Source: Lachnoclostridium sp. UBA3320 (lineage in GTDB: Bacteria; Bacillota; Clostridia; Lachnospirales; Lachnospiraceae). Taken from it: a stretch of 27,939 bases of DNA. A program made the position numbers and the translations under genes. Shown here piece after piece: positions 16,613 to 23,926 of the stretch. The notes below the pieces were generated by a model, which saw nothing but the letters and a program-made list of their open reading frames with translations, was not told the DNA's origin and did not search any database. Position 1 is the stretch's first letter. Each line of letters begins with the position of its first letter. The stretch covers positions 1 to 27,939 of the forward strand of contig DESG01000149.1 of the NCBI GenBank assembly GCA_002361175.1, written 5' to 3'.

Positions 16613-16686
16613 AAATCTTGCAGAAATAACTTCCAGTTCTTTTTTTCTTTTCCAGTGTCAAGTATTACTTCTTTTAAATAATTAAA
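16613..16686 (-). pseudogene. rimM fragment fused to trmD 3' end (remnant)
   Basis: These 74 bases align to 19376-19450 inside rimM (FNYLKEVILDTGKEKK region) with about five substitutions and one missing base in a homopolymer that breaks the frame. At 16612/16613 the match switches abruptly from the trmD end to rimM, so the middle of the copied rimM-trmD unit has been deleted. It is a non-functional scar upstream of apbE. Confidence 0.88.
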
Positions 16687-16752
16687 TGTGTGAAAAAATA
16701 TTTCTGACCTAATTATATTACCACATATTTAGTATAAAGGGGAGGGTTTTTT

Positions 16753-16866
16753 GTGAAAAACATAGATGAAGCTTTGTCAAAGTGCAGAAAGAACCGCCTT
16801 ATTGAAAGACTCATGACAAAAAAATCCGAAAATAAAAAGTTTAGGTTATCTATAACAAAAATTTGA
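16753..16866 (+). CDS. Possible 37-aa small protein ahead of the ATPase
   Basis: A GTG start with GGGGAGGG at 16739-16746, about 6 nt upstream, opens a 37-codon frame rich in Lys and Arg, beginning MKNIDEALSKCRKNRLIERL. Its stop overlaps the -35 hexamer of the ATPase promoter. I recognise no family. It may be the stump of a gene cut by the insertion, or a real small ORF belonging to the cassette. No promoter is evident upstream. Confidence 0.35.
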   Translation: MKNIDEALSKCRKNRLIERLMTKKSENKKFRLSITKI

Positions 16867-16891
16867 CAAAATCAGATTTTTGTGGTATCAT
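16863..16891 (+). promoter_or_regulatory. Promoter of the ATPase gene
   Basis: TTGACA (16863-16868) and TATCAT (16886-16891) are separated by 17 bp. The predicted start near 16898 leaves a leader of only about 20 nt, mostly the ribosome site AGGAGGA. The cassette therefore carries its own strong promoter. Confidence 0.8.
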
Positions 16892-16916
16892 TGTTCACAA
16901 CAGGAGGATAATGACC

Positions 16917-18239
16917 ATGATCAAATCAACAGAAAACCTGAAGGCAAGAGATATCTATCTGAATCAGTTGATTGCGTTTCAGGACACCGAATCAGTAAAG
17001 GTTGTGACTGGAATCAGACGATGCGGGAAGTCAAGCCTATTAAAGCTAATGCAAAAGCACCTTCTTGGCAACGGTGTGGCTTCTGAACAGATCCTTTTCA
17101 TGAATTTTGAATCCATGGAATACCGTGGTATGGATGTAAAGGCATTTTATCAATATGTGAAAGAAAGAGTCCTTCCAGATAAAAGGATGTACCTCTTCTT
17201 TGACGAGATGCAAAGGCTGGACAAATGGGAGGATGCGGTAAATTCTTTCAGGGTAGATTTCGACTGTGATATCTACATTACGGGTTCAAACGCTTATCTG
17301 CTTTCATCAGAGTACTCCACCTATCTTTCGGGCAGATATGTGGAAATAAAGATGCTTCCTCTCTCTTTTAAGGAGTTCATAGATTTCCATGGGTATAAGG
17401 TGAGTAATCGGAAAACATCTGCTGGGGAAGTCAAGAAGAGGGTATATGATTCAGATGGAGAACCGATTGTGTGGGAGGAGCTTTACGAAGCATATATGCA
17501 TTACGGCGGAATGCCTGGAATCGCTGACGTTGGATTGGTTCAGGATCGTGTGTTTGCGCTCTTGGACGGCGTGTATGGGGCGGTGGTAGTCAGGGATATC
17601 CTGGAAAGGGAGAGAAGGAGAGGGCAGCGTCAAATCACGGATTCAGTTCTTCTCAGGAAAATCATTCTGTTCCTTGCGGACAATATCGGAAACAACACCT
17701 CCTTTAACTCCATAAGCAATACCCTAGTTTCAGAGAAGATGCTTGAGGACAGAGCGAAGCAGGGAAAACCCGCTATACAGACAATATCCGCTTATGTCAG
17801 AGCTTTGATAGAATCCTATATGTTCTACGAGATAAAGCGTTTTGACATTAGGGGTAAGGAGGAGCTAAAGACACTCGGAAAGTACTATATTGTTGACATA
17901 GGCCTTAGAAACTTTCTCCTAGGCTACAGGGATGTAGATACTGGGCATATGCTTGAAAACATCGTGTACTTTGAACTCCTTCGCCGCAGATACGATGTAG
18001 CCATCGGAAAGATTGACAACAAAGAGGTCGATTTTATTGCTACAAAAGATGAAGAAAAGATATATTATCAAGTCACAGAGGACATGACTTCAGAATCAAC
18101 AAGGGAACGTGAGCTGGCACCTTTGAAACTAGTACCAGACAATTACGAGAAAATCGTACTCGTGATGCGTACCGATTCGACTGCTTCGGTCGATGGCATA
18201 AAGATTCAAAGGGTAATAGACTTCCTTTTGGATGAATAA
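16917..18239 (+). CDS. AAA ATPase with DUF4143 C-terminal domain
   Basis: A 440-aa predicted ATPase of the AAA_14/DUF4143 type common in Clostridia, Bacteroidetes and archaea; its function is unknown. Walker A is TGIRRCGKSS (about 32-41), Walker B is YLFFDEMQ, and a sensor-like ITGSNAYLLSS follows. The C-terminal part has HMLENIVYFEL, EVDFIA and YYQVT, which lie where a PD-(D/E)XK nuclease fold would have its E, D and ExK; here the last is QxT, so nuclease activity is doubtful. AGGAGGA at 16902-16908 supports the ATG at 16917, with the ATG at 16911 possible. The upstream TTG at 16863 is within the promoter. One sampled line of this gene is 57% GC against 37% for one in trmD, suggesting transfer. 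It lies between direct repeats. Confidence 0.88.
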   Translation: MIKSTENLKARDIYLNQLIAFQDTESVKVVTGIRRCGKSSLLKLMQKHLLGNGVASEQILFMNFESMEYRGMDVKAFYQYVKERVLPDKRMYLFFDEMQRLDKWEDAVNSFRVDFDCDIYITGSNAYLLSSEYSTYLSGRYVEIKMLPLSFKEFIDFHGYKVSNRKTSAGEVKKRVYDSDGEPIVWEELYEAYMHYGGMPGIADVGLVQDRVFALLDGVYGAVVVRDILERERRRGQRQITDSVLLRKIILFLADNIGNNTSFNSISNTLVSEKMLEDRAKQGKPAIQTISAYVRALIESYMFYEIKRFDIRGKEELKTLGKYYIVDIGLRNFLLGYRDVDTGHMLENIVYFELLRRRYDVAIGKIDNKEVDFIATKDEEKIYYQVTEDMTSESTRERELAPLKLVPDNYEKIVLVMRTDSTASVDGIKIQRVIDFLLDE

Positions 18240-18246
18240 AGCAATA

Positions 18247-18304
18247 TTTAATAGCTTATGCTGCCCATTTTTACGTTTCTTTACCATATTTAATCACCTT
18301 GTCT
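18247..18304. repeat. Right direct repeat with truncated apbE start
   Basis: This is the partner of 16555-16612. Reading on the - strand, the end of trmD runs into an ATG at 18287 that opens about 14 codons resembling the apbE start (MVKK-K--Q-KLL pattern, MVKKRKNGQHKLLNI here). The apbE similarity then stops about 8 bp short of the ATPase stop codon, which is the insertion junction. Confidence 0.88.
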
Positions 18305-19035
18305 GCAAGTTCTCTCTCTTCCTGTGTAAGCTCTGCCTCTTCTAATAAATCAGGTCTCATTAATGCAGTACGTATAACTGACTGCTCTCTATACCACTTA
18401 GCAAGTTTTTGGTGATGACCTGACAAAAGAACCTCTGGCACACTCTCTCCACGCCAGTTTTCGGGTCTTGTATACTGTGGATATTCAAGCAAATTGTCAG
18501 AAAATGACTCTGTGTGTGCAGATATACAGTTATTTAATACACCTGGTACAAGACGTGACACTGCATCCATCACAACAAGTGCTGGAAGTTCACCGCCTGT
18601 AAGTACATAGTCACCAATAGAAACATAATCTGTAACTATTTTCTCAATTACACGCTCATCTATGCCTTCATAATGTCCACACAAAAACACAAGATTCTCT
18701 TCATTTGCATATTCTGCTGCCATCTTTTGATTAAAAGTTTTGCCTTGTGGTGTGAGATATACAACACGTAAGGACACACGATTTTCTTTATACGTACTCT
18801 GTATTTCTTCATATATATGTCTATAGCACTTATAAACTGGCTCTGCCTGCATAACCATACCAGCGCCGCCGCCATATGGATAGTCATCCACATGTTTGTG
18901 CTTATTATCTGAAAAGTCTCTTATATTTACTGATTTGACACTAATATGTCCAGCCCTTATTGCACGTCCTGTTATACTTTCAGACATAGCATTATTTATC
19001 ATATCAGGAAATAATGTCATAACATAAAAATGCAT
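18271..19035 (-). CDS. trmD: tRNA (guanine-37-N1)-methyltransferase
   Basis: TrmD methylates G37 of tRNAs reading CNN codons, using S-adenosylmethionine, and prevents frameshifting. The 254-aa product has the standard length. MHFYVMTLFPDM at the start, DDYPYGGGAGMVMQ, LCGHYEGIDERV and the SPOUT-knot segment DYVLTGGELPALVVMDAVSRLVPG are diagnostic. I place the start at the ATG one base after the rimM stop; a TTG nine bases upstream, overlapping rimM, is the alternative. The last codons overlap the 58-bp repeat, and the remnant upstream of apbE carries a second copy of them ending KEV instead of KET. Confidence 0.96.
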   Translation of the reverse strand: MHFYVMTLFPDMINNAMSESITGRAIRAGHISVKSVNIRDFSDNKHKHVDDYPYGGGAGMVMQAEPVYKCYRHIYEEIQSTYKENRVSLRVVYLTPQGKTFNQKMAAEYANEENLVFLCGHYEGIDERVIEKIVTDYVSIGDYVLTGGELPALVVMDAVSRLVPGVLNNCISAHTESFSDNLLEYPQYTRPENWRGESVPEVLLSGHHQKLAKWYREQSVIRTALMRPDLLEEAELTQEERELADKVIKYGKET

Positions 19036-19036
19036 A

Positions 19037-19543
19037 TCAATCAAGCAATCCTTTCATTATGTGAACTGTAACAAGCTGTTTTTCTATATTTACATCTAAT
19101 ATACACTCAGGTATATCAGGAAGCAAAACCTCTTTTTTATTATGCCAAACTACAAACACAAGATTAGCTCCTGTTTCCATTACATCTTTAATAATGCCAA
19201 AATCTTCCCCTTTATCTGTAACAACCTTAAGTCCATAAAGGTCTGCGATATAACATTCACCTTCTTTAAGTGGAATGGCATTTTCCCTTGTCACATACAA
19301 ATCACAGCCCTTGTACTTCTCTATATCATTTATATTGTCAATGCCTTTAAATTTAACAATTACAAGGTTTTTAAAAAATCTTGCCGAAACAACTTCCAGT
19401 TCCTTTTTTTCCTTTCCAGTATCAAGTATTACCTCTTTTAAATAATTAAACCTGTCAAGCTCTCCTGTTGTAGGAAATACTTTAACTTCTCCACGCAGTC
19501 CATGTGTATTAGCAATAACACCGACTCTGAATAAATCTGTCAT
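19037..19543 (-). CDS. rimM: Ribosome maturation factor RimM
   Basis: RimM binds ribosomal protein S19 and assists maturation of the 30S head. The 168-aa product starts MTDLFRVGVIANTHGLRGEVKV, the typical N-terminal barrel opening, and ends with a PRC-barrel domain (about 95-168). GGAGG lies 14 nt upstream of the chosen ATG; a TTG inside that site would add seven non-conserved residues. A terminator separates it from khpA, yet its end is tightly coupled to trmD. Codons near 32-58 are the source of, or share origin with, the fragment at 16613-16686. Confidence 0.95.
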   Translation of the reverse strand: MTDLFRVGVIANTHGLRGEVKVFPTTGELDRFNYLKEVILDTGKEKKELEVVSARFFKNLVIVKFKGIDNINDIEKYKGCDLYVTRENAIPLKEGECYIADLYGLKVVTDKGEDFGIIKDVMETGANLVFVVWHNKKEVLLPDIPECILDVNIEKQLVTVHIMKGLLD

Positions 19544-19581
19544 ATTCTTCCCAAATTCCTCCAAAAAACTCTATATATGGC

Positions 19582-19610
19582 AAAAAACGCCTATACCAAA
19601 CGGTACAGGC
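19582..19610 (-). terminator. Intrinsic terminator between khpA and rimM
   Basis: On the - strand GCCTGTACC pairs fully with GGTATAGGC (one G-U) around a GTTT loop, followed by GTTTTTT. It lies 12 bp after the khpA stop and would end or attenuate the ffh-rpsP-khpA transcript before rimM-trmD. Confidence 0.85.
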
Positions 19611-19621
19611 TCACCATAAAT

Positions 19622-19852
19622 TTACCGTCCTATTTCAACGGTTACTTTCTTATCAGTTTTAGAAGCAGCAGCTTTAACTATTGCACGTATTGCCTTAGCT
19701 ATACGCCCCTGTTTGCCAATAACTTTGCCCATATCTTCCTCAGCTACTATAAGCCTGAAAATAATCTCATTATCTTCGTCTGTCTCTGTTACAATAACCT
19801 CTTCAGGGTGGTCAACAAGTGACTGGGCAAGAACTTCTATTAATTTTTTCAC
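19622..19852 (-). CDS. khpA: KH-domain RNA-binding protein KhpA
   Basis: A 76-aa single-KH-domain protein (YlqC/KhpA family) that binds RNA, usually as partner of KhpB/Jag, and affects cell size and small-RNA action in Firmicutes. The GxxG loop is visible in MGKVIGKQGRIAKAIRAIV, and the chain ends KKVTVEIGR. It sits between rpsP (61 bp upstream) and rimM, the usual Firmicute position, and is followed by a strong terminator. Confidence 0.94.
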   Translation of the reverse strand: MKKLIEVLAQSLVDHPEEVIVTETDEDNEIIFRLIVAEEDMGKVIGKQGRIAKAIRAIVKAAASKTDKKVTVEIGR

Positions 19853-19913
19853 TTAACATAACCCTTTCTTATCTTTCAATTATTTTCTTGATAATTTACG
19901 CAAATAAATAAGA

Positions 19914-20156
19914 TTATAAAGTGATACCAGCTTGCTTTAAAAGCCTGCTTACTGTCTCAGTTGGTTTTGCACCATTTGCAAGCCATTTTTTAGCACTTTC
20001 TTCATTAAACTTAAATACACTAGGGTCTTGATTTGGGTCATAAGTGCCAATCTCTTCTATAAATCTTCCATCTCTTGGAGACTTTGAATCAGCTACTACT
20101 ATTCTATAAAAAGGTGCTTTTTTCTTACCCATTCTTCTCAATCTTATCTTAACCAT
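19914..20156 (-). CDS. rpsP: 30S ribosomal protein S16
   Basis: An 80-aa ribosomal protein of the 30S body. MVKIRLRRMGKKKAPFYRIVVADSKSPRDGRFIEEIGTYDP-type sequence covers the first half, and the C-terminus (WLANGAKPTETVSRLLKQAG) is standard. AAGGAGG precedes the start. It is 43 bp downstream of ffh with no terminator between, so it is co-transcribed with ffh. Confidence 0.98.
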   Translation of the reverse strand: MVKIRLRRMGKKKAPFYRIVVADSKSPRDGRFIEEIGTYDPNQDPSVFKFNEESAKKWLANGAKPTETVSRLLKQAGITL

Positions 20157-20199
20157 TGTTAATTTTCCTCCTTAAAACTAAAATTAAATATTAAAAAAT

Positions 20200-21552
20200 T
20201 TATAATCCAAAAGGCAGCTTAGGCATACTAAATCTACCTTTTTTCTTACTTTTACCCGACATCATTCCCGACATCTGTTTCATCATTTTCTTTGATTGCT
20301 CATACTGTTTCATAAATTTATTGACTTCTGATATATCGACTCCTGCACCTTTTGCAATACGTCTCTTCCTTGATAGATTTATTATAGAAGGGTTGCCTCT
20401 TTCTTCATATGTCATAGAATAAATAATTGCTTCTATTCCTTTAAACATATCATCATCTATCTCTATATCACTTGGAAGACCCATTCCTGGGAGCATGCTT
20501 AATATGCTTTGTATGCCTCCCATCTTTTTCATCTGTCCCATCTGGTCGAGAAAGTCATTAAAGTCAAATTCTGCTTTGCGAAACTTCCTCTCCATCTCTT
20601 TTGCTTTATCTTGGTCAAGCTCTGCCTCTGCCTTTTCAATAAGAGTAAGCACATCACCCATTCCAAGAATACGTGAAGCCATACGGTCAGGATAAAACTG
20701 TTCAAGGTCTGAAAGTTTCTCACCCATACCAACATAAAGTATCGGACACCCTGTCACAGCCTTTATCGAAAGCGCAGCACCACCTCTTGTATCACCGTCA
20801 AGCTTTGTAAGTATAACTCCATCAATTCCTGTCTTTTCATTAAATGTTGTAGCAACATTAACTGCATCTTGTCCTGTCATAGCATCTACAACAAGAAGTG
20901 ACTGGTCTATATTAACACTTTCTTTTATCTCCATAAGTTCCATCATCATATCATCATCAATATGAAGACGACCAGCAGTATCTAAGATAACAACATTAAA
21001 ATTGTTCTTTAATGCATGTTCTACAGAAGCTTTAGCTATATCTGACGGCTTGTGGCTAGTTCCCATGGAAAATACTTCCACGCCTTGCTTTTCGCCATTG
21101 ACCTTTAACTGCTCTATAGCAGCTGGACGATAAATATCACATGCAACAAGCAGTGGTTTTCTGCCTTTGGATTTAAGCTTGCCTGCAATCTTAGCTGTAG
21201 TAGTAGTTTTACCTGCGCCTTGCAGACCACACATAAGAATCACCGAAACTTCATTAGAAGGTTTCAATTTAATTTCAGTAGTTTCACTGCCCATAAGATT
21301 AATTAGTTCTTCATTAACAAGTTTAACTACCATCTGCCCAGGAGTAAGGCTGTTCATGACATCTTGTCCTACAGCTCTCTCTTGCACAGTTTTTACAAAG
21401 TTTTTCACTACTTTAAAATTGACATCCGCCTCAAGTAGTGCCATCTTAACTTCTTTTAAAGCAGATTTAACATCTTCCTCTGTCAGACGACCTTTGCTGC
21501 GAAGGTTTTTAAAAACATTTTGTAATTTTTCAGTAAGACTGTCAAATGCCAT
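20200..21552 (-). CDS. ffh: Signal recognition particle protein Ffh/SRP54
   Basis: Ffh binds 4.5S/6S-like SRP RNA and the signal sequences of nascent membrane proteins and hands the ribosome to FtsY. The 450-aa protein has an N domain (1-90), a GTPase domain with P-loop GLQGAGKT (109-116), DTAGR and TKLDGD motifs, and a methionine-rich M domain from about residue 330, ending in Met/Lys-rich repeats (MMKQMSGMMSGKSKKKGRF). AAAGGAGG precedes the start. ylxM, which often sits just upstream in Firmicutes, is absent; the neighbour upstream is a GH25 gene. Confidence 0.98.
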   Translation of the reverse strand: MAFDSLTEKLQNVFKNLRSKGRLTEEDVKSALKEVKMALLEADVNFKVVKNFVKTVQERAVGQDVMNSLTPGQMVVKLVNEELINLMGSETTEIKLKPSNEVSVILMCGLQGAGKTTTTAKIAGKLKSKGRKPLLVACDIYRPAAIEQLKVNGEKQGVEVFSMGTSHKPSDIAKASVEHALKNNFNVVILDTAGRLHIDDDMMMELMEIKESVNIDQSLLVVDAMTGQDAVNVATTFNEKTGIDGVILTKLDGDTRGGAALSIKAVTGCPILYVGMGEKLSDLEQFYPDRMASRILGMGDVLTLIEKAEAELDQDKAKEMERKFRKAEFDFNDFLDQMGQMKKMGGIQSILSMLPGMGLPSDIEIDDDMFKGIEAIIYSMTYEERGNPSIINLSRKRRIAKGAGVDISEVNKFMKQYEQSKKMMKQMSGMMSGKSKKKGRFSMPKLPFGL

Positions 21553-21600
21553 AATAACCTCCTTTTAAAAATGTATAAATTTGTCACTAGCACAAAATGT

Positions 21601-21629
21601 AGTATAATATAATGCCCTAAAGTTGTCAA
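21601..21629 (-). promoter_or_regulatory. Promoter of the ffh-rpsP-khpA operon
   Basis: On the - strand TTGACA (21629-21624) and TATACT (21606-21601) are 17 bp apart, giving a leader of about 40 nt before ffh. The -35 overlaps a small hairpin (GTCAAG/CTTGAC, 21625-21643) that abuts the stop of the upstream gene. Confidence 0.85.
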
Positions 21630-21643
21630 GTTTTTTTCTTGAC

Positions 21644-23659
21644 TTATTTAATATAATTTGATGATACAAATCCTGTATATAGTTTGTTGCCTTCAAGATA
21701 ATTTGTTTTATACCATATATCAGACTGTACACTTACTTTTTTAAGTATTGCGACAGGAGTGCCTGCTGGAATAACTGTAAGTACTTTTTTATTGGTTCCT
21801 GCTGCTTTACGCATATTAAGATTCGTAGTCGTATTACCTGCTGAATAAAATTTTAACAATGCATCATTTGGAAGATAGCCATTATATGTTTTTGACTGTA
21901 CTACATATTTAACATGTAAAAATGATGTAGTATCATCAATGTATGTTTTTCCAAGATATTCTGCAGTAGAATTTTTTGGAAGTGTTATAAGCTTTGCATT
22001 AGACGTAGGTTTTTTTAACAAATTCATCTTTGCAGAAACTATTGCTGCTTGTTTTGATTTCATTGTAGCAGTGGTAAGTGGCGTATAGATGCTGTAATAT
22101 GTTTTGCCATCTATTATAACATATGAGCGTATTCTATAGTAATATTCGTGGTCAGCAAGAAGTTTTGTGTTTTTATATGAATTGGTATCTCCATTTGGAA
22201 TCGTCTTTATTCTCTTATATGAACCACTGTATGTATCTTTTCTGTATATCTTATATCCCTGTGCCCCATTGTCTGTACTCCATTCTAAAGTTATAGTTGT
22301 ATTAGCTGGTTTAGCTGATATTGTATCAACTTCTTTAGGATAGATATTAAAATTAACTGTTATGTTTCCTTTATAATTTCCTATACCTGTTATGGTAACA
22401 GAAGCTTTGCCAGCGTATATATTGTTTGAATATGTAACATCATAATCTATTCCCTCCTCTAGTGTAATATCATCAAATTGCACATCTAGTGGCGGCATAA
22501 TTTCACCACCTGAATATTCTTCGTCAGGGATTTGAGCAACAACAGCTTTTGACAAGTCAATTGGTTCAGGGGTAGGTGTTGGCTTGGGAGTAGGTGTTGG
22601 TGTAGGCGTAGGTACAGGTGTTGATGTAGGTACAGGCGTTGATGTAATTATAGGTGTTGGTTCTGGCAAAGCAGTAGTTGTAACTAATGGCGTACTAGAA
22701 GGTGTAGTAGTCTCATAGTTTGTACTGCCTGTATCTGAAATATCATCTGTATACCAGAAATTGCAGTCAACTACCCCTGTTATACCGTCTACTGTGCCTT
22801 TTTCAGAATATTGCCAAAATTCGTATGTACCAGTATAAGTGGATTTGGTATTATAATTAGCAAGCCATATTTTATAATCTTGTGAAAGTGTTGCTCCATT
22901 TATTAAAGTTGATAAGTCACTTTTATTTGCATAGACCATAGGAGTGTAACCAGCGTCTTCAACTGTATCGCAAAATGCAGCTACATTTTTTGTGGCAGCA
23001 GTTTTACTAAGTTTAGCCTTATACATCCTGCCTATTGGACCTTTTGAATCTGCAGGGTATTCATAATCAATAACTACAGGAAGTGTGACATCGTAATTTT
23101 TAATCTTTTCAAGACAATATTCAGCTTCTTCTATAGCCTCATCTGTATTAATTGCTTCTGTAAAATAATACACACCCACTTTGATACCTGCATCTAGTGC
23201 ACCTTCTATATTTTCAACAAATTTAGTATCAGTACAGAGAGTTCCAGATGCGCCATATCCTCTATAGCCAACACGTATAATAGCAAAATCAGTTCCTGCT
23301 TCTTTTACTTCGTCCCAATCTATAGTTTTATTGTGATATGATACATCTATGCCATGATAGATATTCATTTCATCAAATGCATCTGCATGTGTATATGTTT
23401 TATTGTCGTAGATACTGTTGCCCTGTTGTGCTTTACGTGGTGTTTTCTTAGGTAGAGTTTTAGGTTTAAGATTTGTCTTAGATTCTTTAAACTCTGATTG
23501 TAAAGATGTTAAAGATTCTGTTATGGCACTGCCTGTTGCAGCAATGTTTATATTACTGATATTTTTATTATCTTTTACAGCGGCAGCAGAATATGAAAAC
23601 GTACTCTGTATAAGAAATGTGAAGACAAGTAGTTTACTTAATATATTATATTTTATCAT
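21644..23659 (-). CDS. Secreted GH25 lysozyme-like multidomain protein
   Basis: A 671-aa exported cell-wall hydrolase. A signal peptide (about 1-26, ending SYSAAA) is followed by a basic linker, then a GH25 muramidase domain (about 99-305) starting YHGIDVSYHN, with catalytic Asp105, and Asp198 and Glu200 in VVIDYE. A Thr/Pro-rich spacer of TPTP repeats (about 315-366) leads to an Ig-like domain with YDVTYSNN (about 385-435), a fibronectin type III domain (about 440-525) and two SH3b domains (about 530-600 and 605-671) that likely bind peptidoglycan. GGAGA precedes the start. It lacks an LPXTG anchor, so attachment is probably through the SH3b domains. Cell-wall turnover is likely; a role in sporulation is possible but unsupported. 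Confidence 0.9.
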   Translation of the reverse strand: MIKYNILSKLLVFTFLIQSTFSYSAAAVKDNKNISNINIAATGSAITESLTSLQSEFKESKTNLKPKTLPKKTPRKAQQGNSIYDNKTYTHADAFDEMNIYHGIDVSYHNKTIDWDEVKEAGTDFAIIRVGYRGYGASGTLCTDTKFVENIEGALDAGIKVGVYYFTEAINTDEAIEEAEYCLEKIKNYDVTLPVVIDYEYPADSKGPIGRMYKAKLSKTAATKNVAAFCDTVEDAGYTPMVYANKSDLSTLINGATLSQDYKIWLANYNTKSTYTGTYEFWQYSEKGTVDGITGVVDCNFWYTDDISDTGSTNYETTTPSSTPLVTTTALPEPTPIITSTPVPTSTPVPTPTPTPTPKPTPTPEPIDLSKAVVAQIPDEEYSGGEIMPPLDVQFDDITLEEGIDYDVTYSNNIYAGKASVTITGIGNYKGNITVNFNIYPKEVDTISAKPANTTITLEWSTDNGAQGYKIYRKDTYSGSYKRIKTIPNGDTNSYKNTKLLADHEYYYRIRSYVIIDGKTYYSIYTPLTTATMKSKQAAIVSAKMNLLKKPTSNAKLITLPKNSTAEYLGKTYIDDTTSFLHVKYVVQSKTYNGYLPNDALLKFYSAGNTTTNLNMRKAAGTNKKVLTVIPAGTPVAILKKVSVQSDIWYKTNYLEGNKLYTGFVSSNYIK

Positions 23660-23768
23660 AACAATTCTCCATTCTATAGTCTGTAGTTAATGCTTTATTA
23701 TTTATACACAATGGTTGTGGCAAAATTATGCACATTTATAAATTTTATAAAATTTTTCTACAAACTAC

Positions 23769-23797
23769 TTGACGATAAATATTGATTGTGATAAGAT
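23769..23797 (+). promoter_or_regulatory. Promoter of tRNA-Arg
   Basis: TTGACG (23769-23774) and TAAGAT (23792-23797) are separated by 17 bp, and the tRNA begins 11 bp after the -10 element. The same transcript can continue into the carboxypeptidase gene, because no terminator lies between them. Confidence 0.75.
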
Positions 23798-23807
23798 TCT
23801 CTAGTAC

Positions 23808-23879
23808 GCTCTCATAGTTAAATGGATATAACAGCCCCCTCCTAAGGGGCAGTTGTAGGTTCGATTCCTACTGAGAGTG
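23808..23879 (+). tRNA. tRNA-Arg (anticodon CCU)
   Basis: A full cloverleaf is visible. The acceptor stem GCTCTCA/TGAGAGT has a G-U first pair, the D stem is GTTA/TAAC, and the anticodon stem GCCCC/GGGGC carries the loop CTCCTAA with anticodon CCT at 23841-23843. The T arm is GTAGG-TTCGATT-CCTAC and the discriminator is G. CCA is not encoded. It decodes AGG. Confidence 0.95.
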
Positions 23880-23926
23880 TTTTTATATTGTATGTGATAA
23901 TTTATTTTCAGACAGGACGGTATCTT

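Noticed and set aside
16656..16661. TTGACA on the - strand in the rimM scar as an apbE promoter
   Set aside because: One substitution relative to rimM creates a perfect -35 hexamer, but no -10 element is found 16-18 bp downstream.
16917..18239. Insertion sequence or transposase for the cassette
   Set aside because: The protein has Walker A and B motifs and DUF4143 features, not a DDE or serine recombinase, and the flanks are copies of host genes, not terminal inverted repeats.
19036..19044. TTG start for trmD overlapping rimM
   Set aside because: The ATG at 19035 gives the usual TrmD N-terminus and tight coupling to the rimM stop; the TTG form adds three non-conserved residues.
22560..22690. 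Short tandem repeats suggesting a CRISPR or minisatellite
   Set aside because: They are codons of the Thr/Pro linker of the GH25 protein, with period 6 and no spacers.
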